This document shows, piece by piece, positions 7,455-13,092 of a DNA stretch of 13,092 nt; the stretch's first letter is position 1, and each line of letters starts with the position of its first letter. This stretch comes from DATHSN01 sp035464115 (GTDB taxonomy: Bacteria > Actinomycetota > Acidimicrobiia > Acidimicrobiales > SKKL01), in contig DATHSN010000352.1 of the NCBI GenBank assembly GCA_035464115.1, positions 1-13,092 on the forward strand, written 5' to 3'. A program made the translations under genes and the position numbers. Under the pieces are notes generated by a model, which was given only the letters and a program-made list of their open reading frames with translations, searched no databases and was not told where the DNA came from.

Positions 7455-7473
7455 CGCCGCCCCCGGACCACCG

Positions 7474-8682
7474 ATGGACCGCACCCCGCCTGCTGCGCCT
7501 CGTGGCACCGACGGCCGCTCGATCGGTCGGCGGGAGCTCCTCCGGCTGGGCGCCATCCTCGGCCTCGCGCTGCCGGTCGTGGCGTGCGGGCGCGGCGGCG
7601 ATCGCGCCGGCGCGGGTCCCGACGGTCGCACGGTCGTCGTCGTCGGCGCCGGGGCGGCCGGCCTCACCGCGGCGCACCTCTTGGCTCGCGCCGGTGTCGA
7701 CGTCCGGGTCCTCGAGGCCGGCCCGTCCCACGGCGGCCGCATCCGGCGGACGCTCGACTTCGTCGACTTCCCCATCCCGCTCGGCGCCGGATGGCTCCAC
7801 GCCGAGCCGGACACGCTGCGCGGCATCACGGGCGACGACAGCGTCGATGTCGAGCTGGCGGGGTACGGCCCCGACGCCACGCTCGGGTACTACGACGGGG
7901 AGCTGGCGCTCGCGCCGCTGGGCGACGTCGACGACCTCACGTTCGTCGGATCGTCGTGGCTCGACGTCTTCGACGAGCACGTCCTGCCCGGCATCGCCGA
8001 CCGGATCCGGCTCGACACGCGGGTGGTCGAGATCGATGCCAGCGGCGACCGCGTGGCGGTCGTCGACGAGCGCGGCGGGGTCGTGCACGCCGACGCCGTC
8101 GTGGTCACCGTGCCGGTCACGATCCTGCGCGACCGCGACATCACCTTCGTCCCGGACCTGTCCGACGAGAGGTGGGCGGCGATCGACGGGGTCGACGTGT
8201 GGGGCGGCATCAAGGTGTTCATCGAGTTCGACGACCGCTTCTACCCGACCTTCGTCGCCTTCCCCGACAGCGACACCGACGCCGGTCAGCGGCTGTACTT
8301 CGACGCTGCCCACGCCCAACGCAGCGAGGCCCACGTGCTCGGGCTGTTCGCCGTCGGCGCGCCCGCACGCCCGTACCAGGCGCTCGCCGGCGACGAGCTG
8401 CGCGACCACGTGCTCGCCGAGCTCGACGAGATCTTCGACGGCGCCGCCTCTCGCACCTACCGCCGCCACGTCGTCCAGGACTGGAGCGCCGACCCGTTCG
8501 CGCGTCAGGCGTACGTCGCCGACGGGGCCGACTGGCGGCTCGTGCGGGCTCTCGGCGAGCCGGCCGGCGACCGCGTCCTCTTCGCGGGCGACGCCTACAC
8601 CGACGGCAGCGACTGGAGCTCCGTGCACGTCGCCGCCGCCTCGGCGCGTGCAGCGGTCGAGCGGCTCCTCGCCACGACCTGA
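7474..8682 (+). CDS. Flavin-dependent amine oxidase, predicted Tat-exported lipoprotein
   Basis: This 402-residue FAD protein resembles the monoamine/polyamine oxidase family, which oxidises amines to aldehydes with hydrogen peroxide release; the substrate is unknown. The N-terminus has twin arginines (GRRELLRLG, 18-26), a hydrophobic stretch and a lipobox ending LPVVAC at Cys38. This suggests folded export by Tat and lipid anchoring on the outer face of the membrane. The FAD-binding Rossmann motif VVGAGAAGLTAA starts at 56, with the ribose-binding Glu81 and GGRIRR (87-92). GGIKVFIEF (243-251) probably holds the conserved family lysine (Lys246). The C-terminal FAD motif is VLFAGDAYTD (367-376). 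The start is 19 nt after ispG without a clear Shine-Dalgarno, so it may be read through from ispG. The family is broad and may include non-amine substrates. Confidence 0.85.
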   Translation: MDRTPPAAPRGTDGRSIGRRELLRLGAILGLALPVVACGRGGDRAGAGPDGRTVVVVGAGAAGLTAAHLLARAGVDVRVLEAGPSHGGRIRRTLDFVDFPIPLGAGWLHAEPDTLRGITGDDSVDVELAGYGPDATLGYYDGELALAPLGDVDDLTFVGSSWLDVFDEHVLPGIADRIRLDTRVVEIDASGDRVAVVDERGGVVHADAVVVTVPVTILRDRDITFVPDLSDERWAAIDGVDVWGGIKVFIEFDDRFYPTFVAFPDSDTDAGQRLYFDAAHAQRSEAHVLGLFAVGAPARPYQALAGDELRDHVLAELDEIFDGAASRTYRRHVVQDWSADPFARQAYVADGADWRLVRALGEPAGDRVLFAGDAYTDGSDWSSVHVAAASARAAVERLLATT

Positions 8683-8710
8683 CGTCGGCCGTGGCGGACC
8701 GGCGTCGGTC

Positions 8711-8740
8711 GGCCCGGCGCGGGAGCGGAGCGAGCGGGCC
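8711..8740. terminator. Possible bidirectional terminator hairpin between convergent genes
   Basis: In the 58-nt gap between the ends of the amine oxidase and transporter genes, GGCCCG (8711-8716) pairs with CGGGCC (8735-8740). An inner CGC/GCG stem (8718-8720 with 8730-8732) could stack on it. There is no T-run on either strand, so this is a weak candidate that rests partly on its position between convergent genes. Confidence 0.35.
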
Positions 8741-10060
8741 TCAGGAGCCTGACGGCGGGTCGTCGGCGTGGTGCTCGGCGGGCGGCTGGACGGCCTCGGT
8801 CGACAGCGTGGCGACCAGCGGGGAGGCCCGGGGTGGGATCGCCGCCCAGTTGCCGCGCGTCGCCTCGGGTGCCCGCCCCCGCCGCGTGAGCCGCCAGACC
8901 GTGTAGAGCGCCAGGCCACCGTTGACCGCACCGAGGAACCAGAAGAAGCCCTCGGGTCCGACGGCGTCCATGGCGGCCGACGCCGACACCGGGCCGAGCA
9001 CGGCGCCGACGCCGTTGGCGAGCACCAGGCGGCTGCCGGCCGCGACGATGCGGTCGCGCTCGATCCAGTCGTTGAGGTGGGCGTTGGCGATGGCGTAGAG
9101 GGGCAGCGAGAGGGCCCCGACCCCTGCCGACACCGCGAGCAGCGCGGTGCCCTCGGGCCCGGCGGCACCGACGGCGGCGACCGCGGCCGTGCCGAGCCCC
9201 ATGGCGATCATCACCCCACGTCGGTCGACCCGGTCGGAGAGCCAGCCGAGGGGCCACTGCAGCACGGCGCCGCCGATGATCGCGACCAGCATGAACACCG
9301 AGGTGCTCGCCACCGACAGCCCGACGAGCTGGGCGTAGACCACGCCCATGGCGAACAGCGCACCGGCCGAGGTGCCGGCCACCGCCGAGCCGAGCACGCC
9401 GAGCGGCGCGACGTGCCACAGCTCGACGAGGCGGACCCGGGCCGGCTCCACGATGACGGGCGCGGAGCGGACCGACAGCGCCGGGGCCACCAGCGCCATC
9501 GAGAACAGCACCGACGTGACGACGAACAGCTCGAACCCGTCGGCATCGGCGACGTTGAGCAGGAGCTGCCCGGCGGCCAGCCCGACGGTGACGACCACCA
9601 TGTAGATCGACATCAGCGAGCCCCGGGTGGCGTTGGTGGCGCTGTCGTTCAGCCAGCTCTCGACGACCACGTAGAGCCCGGCCAGGCACATGCCGGTGAC
9701 GAGCCGGATGACGGCCCAGCTGAGCGGGCTGACGAACACGGCATGGACGAGCACGGCCGACGACGCGATGGTGGCCAATGCCGCGAACACCCGGATGTGG
9801 CCGACGTCGGCGACGAGGCGGGGGGCGCGCAGCGATCCGCCGAGGTAGCCGAGGTAGAACGCCGACATCACCACGCCCGTGGTGGTGGTGCCGAAGCCTT
9901 CGATCGAGGCCCGGAGCGCGAGCAACGAGCCCTGCAGCCCGTTGCCCACCATGAGCAGGGCGATCCCGACGAGGAGGGGGCCGCTGACCCCGAGCGCCAG
10001 ACCGAGCTCGGACCGGGGCCGGGACCCGGCGACGACGGGGGAGGGGTCGGGGGCGGTCAC
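8741..10060 (-). CDS. Major facilitator superfamily transporter, YcaD-like
   Basis: This is a predicted 12-helix inner-membrane transporter of 439 residues. It has alternating hydrophobic segments throughout, a motif-A-like loop (GWLSDRVDRRG) between the two halves, and a GLYVVVESWLN segment (129-138) typical of the YcaD-like MFS group. The substrate cannot be inferred; drug or metabolite efflux is only a guess. A longer frame reaches an ATG whose codon would overlap the proS start on the other strand. The GTG at 10060 is preferred because it begins the hydrophilic leader before helix 1 and has TAGGTT (10069-10074) exactly 8 nt upstream, suggesting a leaderless mRNA. The C-terminal 45 or so residues form a polar, Pro-rich tail. 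It converges with the amine oxidase and diverges from proS. In Mycobacterium a different MFS gene (efpA) lies near proS. Confidence 0.85.
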   Translation of the reverse strand: MTAPDPSPVVAGSRPRSELGLALGVSGPLLVGIALLMVGNGLQGSLLALRASIEGFGTTTTGVVMSAFYLGYLGGSLRAPRLVADVGHIRVFAALATIASSAVLVHAVFVSPLSWAVIRLVTGMCLAGLYVVVESWLNDSATNATRGSLMSIYMVVVTVGLAAGQLLLNVADADGFELFVVTSVLFSMALVAPALSVRSAPVIVEPARVRLVELWHVAPLGVLGSAVAGTSAGALFAMGVVYAQLVGLSVASTSVFMLVAIIGGAVLQWPLGWLSDRVDRRGVMIAMGLGTAAVAAVGAAGPEGTALLAVSAGVGALSLPLYAIANAHLNDWIERDRIVAAGSRLVLANGVGAVLGPVSASAAMDAVGPEGFFWFLGAVNGGLALYTVWRLTRRGRAPEATRGNWAAIPPRASPLVATLSTEAVQPPAEHHADDPPSGS

Positions 10061-10068
10061 CGCCGCCG

Positions 10069-10074
10069 AACCTA
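10069..10074 (-). promoter_or_regulatory. -10 element of the transporter gene, leaderless geometry
   Basis: On the minus strand TAGGTT (TANNNT class) ends 8 nt before the GTG at 10060. A transcript starting about 7 nt after the hexamer would begin at or next to the start codon. No Shine-Dalgarno and no convincing -35 are visible. Confidence 0.55.
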
Positions 10075-10108
10075 CCGAACGGCCCCCGGTGGTCGTGCAC
10101 GTGGCCGG

Positions 10109-10114
10109 TAGGCT
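10109..10114 (+). promoter_or_regulatory. -10 element of proS, leaderless geometry
   Basis: TAGGCT at 10109-10114 ends 8 nt before the proS ATG at 10123, which places the expected transcription start at or within about 2 nt of the ATG. No Shine-Dalgarno precedes the ATG, which fits leaderless translation, common in actinobacteria. The context (CGGTAGGyTC) is nearly the same as at the divergent transporter promoter. Confidence 0.6.
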
Positions 10115-10122
10115 CCGGCGCC

Positions 10123-11547
10123 ATGGCCGCACCCGTGCTGACCCCCCAGGCCGACGACTTCCCCCGCTGGTACCAGGACATCGTCGCCAAGGCCGAGCTC
10201 GCCGACAACGGTCCCGTGCGCGGCACCATGGTCATCCGGCCCTACGGCTACGCCATCTGGGAGCGCATGCAGCGCGAGGTCGACGACCGCATCAAGGCCG
10301 CGGGCGCCGACAACGTCTACTTCCCGCTCTTCATCCCCGAGTCGTACCTCAAGCGCGAGGCCGATCACGTCGAGGGGTTCAGCCCCGAGCTGGCGGTGGT
10401 CACCCACGCCGGCGGCAAGGAGCTCGAGGAGCCCGCCGTGGTGCGGCCCACCAGCGAGACCGTGTTCGGCGAGTTCATGGCCAAGTGGGTGCAGGGCCAC
10501 CGCGACCTCCCGCTCCTGCTCAACCAGTGGGCCAACGTGGTGCGCTGGGAGCTGCGGCCCCGGGTGTTCCTGCGCACCACCGAGTTCCTCTGGCAGGAGG
10601 GCCACACCGCCCACGCCACCGAGGCCGACGCCCACGACTACGCGCTGCGGATCCTCCACGACGTCTACCGCGACTTCATGGTTCGGGTGCTGGCACTGCC
10701 CATCGCGGTGGGTCGCAAGACCGCGCGCGAGCGCTTCGCCGGGGCGGTCAACACCCTCACCTGCGAGGCGATGATGGGCGACGGCAAGGCCCTCCAGATG
10801 GGCACGAGCCACGAGCTCGGTCAGAACTTCGCCCGGGCGTTCGACATCACCTTCCTCGACGCCGCCGGCCAGCAACAGCACGTGTGGACCACGTCGTGGG
10901 GGGTCTCCACCCGCATGGTCGGGGGTCTCATCATGGGCCACGGCGACGACGCCGGGCTGCGCCTGCCCCCTGCGCTCGCGCCGGTGCAGGCGGTGGTGCT
11001 GGTGGTCCGCGACGACGCCGAGACCCTCGAGCGGGCCCGCCTGATGGCCGAGGAGCTGCGGCTCGACGGGGTGCGGGTCCGCCTCGACGACCGGGTCGAG
11101 TCGTCGTTCGGTCGACGGGTCACCGAGTGGGAGCTCAAGGGCGTGCCGGTGCGGGTCGAGGTCGGCCCGCGCGACCTCGCCGAGGGTGTGGTCACGCTGG
11201 TGCGGCGCGACCTCGGCGCCGACGATCCCGACCGCAAGCGGACGGTGCCGGTCACCGACATGCGCCCGGCGGTCGAGGCCGCGCTCGTCGCCGCCCAGGT
11301 CTCGCTGCACGACCAGGCCGTCGCCCGGGTGGCGGCCCGCACCGTCTCGGTGACCTCGGTGGCCGAGGCCGCCGAGGCCGCCGCCACCGGCTTCGCCCGG
11401 GTGCCGTGGGCGGCGGTGGGCGAGGAGGGCGAGCGCCACCTCGCCGAGTCGGGGGTCACCGTGCGCTGCCTGCAGCGTCCCGACGGCAGCGTCCCCGATG
11501 CCGACGACGAGCCCGATCTCGTCGCCCTGGTGGCGCGCGCCTACTGA
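10123..11547 (+). CDS. proS: Prolyl-tRNA synthetase, archaeal/eukaryotic type
   Basis: ProRS charges tRNA-Pro with proline using ATP. The 474-residue length, the opening DDFPRWYQDIV, and the absence of the roughly 180-residue editing insertion of bacterial-type ProRS (about 570 residues) identify the archaeal/eukaryotic-type enzyme. Class II features are motif 1 around VIRPYGYAIWERMQ (37-50), motif 2 from RWELRPRVFLRTTEF to QEGHTAH (141-164), TSHELGQNF (228-236) and motif 3 GVSTRMVGGLIMGHGDD (260-276). The anticodon-binding domain lies at about 285-395. The protein ends in Tyr, as this type normally does. The C-terminal domain, which in many relatives binds zinc through four cysteines, has only one Cys here (RCLQ), so that zinc site seems lost. 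A misacylation check may be done in trans, not visible here. It is transcribed from its own promoter. Confidence 0.95.
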   Translation: MAAPVLTPQADDFPRWYQDIVAKAELADNGPVRGTMVIRPYGYAIWERMQREVDDRIKAAGADNVYFPLFIPESYLKREADHVEGFSPELAVVTHAGGKELEEPAVVRPTSETVFGEFMAKWVQGHRDLPLLLNQWANVVRWELRPRVFLRTTEFLWQEGHTAHATEADAHDYALRILHDVYRDFMVRVLALPIAVGRKTARERFAGAVNTLTCEAMMGDGKALQMGTSHELGQNFARAFDITFLDAAGQQQHVWTTSWGVSTRMVGGLIMGHGDDAGLRLPPALAPVQAVVLVVRDDAETLERARLMAEELRLDGVRVRLDDRVESSFGRRVTEWELKGVPVRVEVGPRDLAEGVVTLVRRDLGADDPDRKRTVPVTDMRPAVEAALVAAQVSLHDQAVARVAARTVSVTSVAEAAEAAATGFARVPWAAVGEEGERHLAESGVTVRCLQRPDGSVPDADDEPDLVALVARAY

Positions 11548-11587
11548 CCGCGCCCGGGCGCCGCGGCCCCGGCCGCCAAGGGCCGAC

Positions 11588-11596
11588 TGGTATGCT
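11588..11596 (+). promoter_or_regulatory. Extended -10 promoter of the rimP-nusA operon
   Basis: TGGTATGCT (11588-11596) is an extended -10 (TGn plus TATGCT), 41 nt after the proS stop. The transcription start is expected near 11603, giving a leader of about 130 nt before rimP. There is no recognisable -35, which is acceptable with an extended -10. It stands out as one of very few A/T-bearing patches in the region. Confidence 0.6.
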
Positions 11597-11629
11597 CGGT
11601 GCTCGCTCTTGGACACGGTGTCGTGCACA

Positions 11630-11658
11630 GGCGTGGGCTCTGCCCACGCCTTTGTTCT
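11630..11658 (+). terminator. Intrinsic terminator / probable attenuator in the rimP-nusA leader
   Basis: GGCGTGGGC (11630-11638) pairs perfectly with GCCCACGCC (11642-11650) over 9 bp around a TCT loop, followed at once by TTTGTTCT (11651-11658). It lies about 30-55 nt downstream of the predicted start of the rimP transcript and 76 nt before the rimP ATG. Transcripts stopped here would be short (about 56 nt). The interrupted U-tract suggests an inefficient, possibly NusA-assisted terminator. It could also end read-through from proS, 83 nt upstream. Confidence 0.75.
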
Positions 11659-11659
11659 G

Positions 11660-11699
11660 ACCGGGCCGGCCTCTCGCCGGTGGGTCCGGGGCTCCACCG
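11660..11699 (+). other. Two mutually exclusive hairpins in the rimP leader
   Basis: Hairpin A pairs CCGGC (11666-11670) with GCCGG (11676-11680) around a CTCTC loop, with partial extension outward. Hairpin B pairs CGGTGG (11678-11683) with CCACCG (11694-11699) around a 10-nt loop. They share 11678-11680, so only one can form at a time. Hairpin B ends 19 nt before the Shine-Dalgarno. Function is unknown; GC-rich sequence easily forms such stems. Confidence 0.35.
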
Positions 11700-11718
11700 A
11701 CCGCCACGCACGCCGACC

Positions 11719-11727
11719 AGGAGGTGA
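11719..11727 (+). promoter_or_regulatory. Full-length Shine-Dalgarno of rimP
   Basis: AGGAGGTGA at 11719-11727 is a complete match to the anti-Shine-Dalgarno core and lies 6 nt before the ATG at 11734. It is the strongest ribosome-binding site in the window and fixes the rimP start in preference to the next ATG at 11743. Confidence 0.85.
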
Positions 11728-11733
11728 GCCGAC

Positions 11734-12285
11734 ATGACCGCGATGGATCGCATCCGCGCCCTCGTCGAGCCCCTGGTGGCCGAGCGGGGCCTGCGCATCT
11801 ACGACCTCGAGCGGCAGGGGCCGGTGCTGCGCCTCACGGTGCAGGGCGGCGACACCCTGGGCGTCGACGACCTCGGCGGGCTCACCCGGGCGGTGTCGCG
11901 CCGCCTCGACGAGGCCGACCCCATCGACGGTCGCTACACCCTCGAGGTGTCGAGCCCGGGCCTCGAGCGCACGCTGCGATCCCCCGAGCACTTCGCCGGC
12001 GCGGTGGGCGAGATCGTCACCGTCAAGCGCCGACGCGGCGCGGCCGACGAGGCCCGGCGCCTGCGCGGCGTGCTGATCGCCGCCGACGACGACGGCATCG
12101 AGCTGCGCCTCGACTCCGTCGACGGGGTGGCGGTGCCGGCCGACGAGCTGGCGAGCCGCCGGGTCGGCTACGACGAGGTCGACACCGCTCGCACGGTGTT
12201 CGAGTGGGGCCCCGCGCCCAAACCGGGCGGCGCGAGCGGCCAACGAGGTTCTGACCAGCTGGGCACGAGGAGGCAGGGTCGATGA
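11734..12285 (+). CDS. rimP: Ribosome maturation factor RimP
   Basis: RimP binds the 30S precursor and assists small-subunit maturation. The 183-residue product has the N-terminal alpha/beta domain with the family signature YTLEVSSPGLERTL (68-81), in which Thr replaces the usual Pro in the ERPL part. The LD.ADPI element (58-64) comes just before it. A C-terminal SH3-like domain (about 85-160) follows, then a polar Gly/Arg/Gln-rich tail of some 25 residues. The start is set by the strong AGGAGGTGA. The stop overlaps the nusA start (ATGA at 12282-12285), indicating translational coupling. The pair rimP-nusA is one of the most conserved bacterial gene pairs. The gene has its own promoter and a leader terminator, described separately. 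Confidence 0.95.
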   Translation: MTAMDRIRALVEPLVAERGLRIYDLERQGPVLRLTVQGGDTLGVDDLGGLTRAVSRRLDEADPIDGRYTLEVSSPGLERTLRSPEHFAGAVGEIVTVKRRRGAADEARRLRGVLIAADDDGIELRLDSVDGVAVPADELASRRVGYDEVDTARTVFEWGPAPKPGGASGQRGSDQLGTRRQGR

Positions 12286-13092
12286 GCAACCCCGAGATGA
12301 TGGAAGCGATGCAGGCGCTGGCCGCCGACAAGGGCATCTCGGTCGACACGCTCTTCGGCGCGCTGGCCGACGCGCTCGAGTCGGCCTACAAGCGCATGCC
12401 GTCGGCCAAGGAGTACGCCTGGGTCACCATCGACCCCGACACCTTCGAGATCCGGGTGCTCGCCCAGGACCTCGACGACGAGGGCGAGCCCACCGGCCCC
12501 GAGCTCGACGTCACCCCCGCCGACTTCGGCCGCATCGCCGCCCAGACGGCGAAGCAGGTGATGATGCAGCGCATCCGCGAGGCCGAGCGCGAGCTGAAGT
12601 ACGAGGAGTACGCCGGACGCGAGGGCGACATCGTCACCGGCATCGTCCAGCAGAGCGACGCCCGCTACACGCTGCTCGACCTCGGACGGGTCGAGGCCCT
12701 GCTGCCCCAGGCCGAGCAGGTCCCCTACGAGCGCCCCGAGGCCAACGCCCGGCTCAAGGCCTACATCGTCGAGGTTCGCAAGACCGCCAAGGGTCCCCAG
12801 ATCGTGGTGAGCCGCACCCATCCGGGTCTCATCAAGCGCCTGTTCGAGCTCGAGGTCCCCGAGATCGCCGACGGCATCGTCGAGATCAAGGCCTGCGCCC
12901 GCGAGCCAGGGCACCGCACCAAGATCGCCGTGTGGTCCAACGACGCCAACGTCGACCCCGTCGGGGCCTGCGTCGGCGCCCGCGGGGCCCGCGTCCGCAT
13001 GGTCGTGAACGAGCTGCGGGGCGAGAAGATCGACATCGTCCCCTTCTCCGACGATCCGGCCGACTTCGTCATGAAGGCCCTGTCGCCGGCCA
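12282..13092 (+). CDS. nusA: Transcription termination/antitermination factor NusA (3' end outside window)
   Basis: NusA binds RNA polymerase and nascent RNA, stabilises pauses and helps intrinsic termination, and takes part in rRNA antitermination. The first 270 residues are visible. They comprise the polymerase-binding N-terminal domain (about 1-110, opening NPEMMEAMQALAADKGIS), an S1 domain (about 112-178, from GREGDIVTGIV to IVVSRTH) and the start of KH1 (about 180-255), with GARG at 232-235 as its GxxG loop in the DPVGACVGARG context. KH2 and the C-terminus lie beyond the edge. ATG 12282 overlaps the rimP stop and is preceded by AGGAGG (12268-12273) at 8 nt. No frameshift or stop occurs before the window edge. 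Confidence 0.96.
   Translation, partial: MSNPEMMEAMQALAADKGISVDTLFGALADALESAYKRMPSAKEYAWVTIDPDTFEIRVLAQDLDDEGEPTGPELDVTPADFGRIAAQTAKQVMMQRIREAERELKYEEYAGREGDIVTGIVQQSDARYTLLDLGRVEALLPQAEQVPYERPEANARLKAYIVEVRKTAKGPQIVVSRTHPGLIKRLFELEVPEIADGIVEIKACAREPGHRTKIAVWSNDANVDPVGACVGARGARVRMVVNELRGEKIDIVPFSDDPADFVMKALSPA

Noticed and set aside
6135..9168. Minus-strand open frames of 581 and 622 codons opposite ispG and the amine oxidase
   Set aside because: They are compositional shadows: no start-site signals or recognisable domains, and they are fully explained by plus-strand genes with intact motifs.
8768..10111. A plus-strand frame of 447 codons opposite the transporter gene
   Set aside because: Its translation is Gly/Asp/Arg/His-rich and hydrophilic, while the minus strand gives a clear 12-helix MFS protein.
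10061..10132. A longer N-terminus for the transporter, starting at 10132
   Set aside because: It would overlap the proS start codon and pass through both promoter elements, and the extra 24 residues look like translated intergenic DNA.
11612..11622. Palindrome GACACGGTGTC in the rimP leader as an operator
   Set aside because: It is short, single-copy and lies after the predicted transcription start. No matching site is seen elsewhere in the window, so an operator call is unsupported.
1..13092. Mobile elements, CRISPR arrays, tRNA or rRNA genes
   Set aside because: I found no transposase or integrase motifs, no spaced direct repeats, no CCA-ended cloverleaf and no rRNA-like sequence. The window is ordinary core chromosome apart from the items listed.

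Overview
The window (13,092 bp, very GC-rich) looks like core chromosome of a high-GC actinobacterium. The order rpsB-tsf-pyrH-frr-cdsA-dxr-rseP(rip1)-ispG, followed by proS and rimP-nusA, is the arrangement known from Mycobacterium and other Actinomycetota. Some sequence details suggest a deep-branching class such as Acidimicrobiia: an archaeal-type ProRS, an unusual IspG, and a Tat-lipoprotein amine oxidase inserted after ispG. That class assignment is inference.

Positions 1-7454 form one densely packed plus-strand block. It starts with the last codons of a gene with a repetitive Ala/Glu/Thr/Pro tail, almost certainly rpsB. Then come tsf (elongation factor Ts), pyrH (UMP kinase), frr (ribosome recycling factor), cdsA (CDP-diglyceride synthetase with a long acidic N-terminal extension), dxr (second step of the MEP isoprenoid pathway), a site-2 protease of the RseP/Rip1 family, and ispG (a late MEP step). 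Most gaps are under 10 nt or are overlaps; the two larger ones are 70 nt (pyrH-frr) and 42 nt (frr-cdsA). Every gene from pyrH to ispG starts with GTG. The block links translation, nucleotide supply, phospholipid and isoprenoid synthesis, and envelope proteolysis.

Positions 7474-8682 hold a flavin amine oxidase with a twin-arginine plus lipobox signal, 19 nt after ispG. It converges on a minus-strand, YcaD-like major facilitator transporter (8741-10060). The transporter diverges from proS (10123-11547) across a 62-nt gap. In that gap each gene has a TAGGyT -10 element exactly 8 nt from its start codon and no Shine-Dalgarno, so both transcripts are probably leaderless or nearly so.

Positions 11548-11733 form the rimP leader: an extended -10 promoter, a strong hairpin with a U-rich but interrupted tract (a probable attenuator), two mutually exclusive downstream hairpins and an excellent Shine-Dalgarno. 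rimP (11734-12285) and nusA (12282 to the window edge, incomplete) overlap as ATGA. NusA is itself a termination factor, so an attenuator ahead of rimP-nusA suggests feedback control. This is the most interesting regulatory signal in the window. I saw no mobile elements, CRISPR arrays, tRNAs or rRNAs, and no wholly novel gene system.
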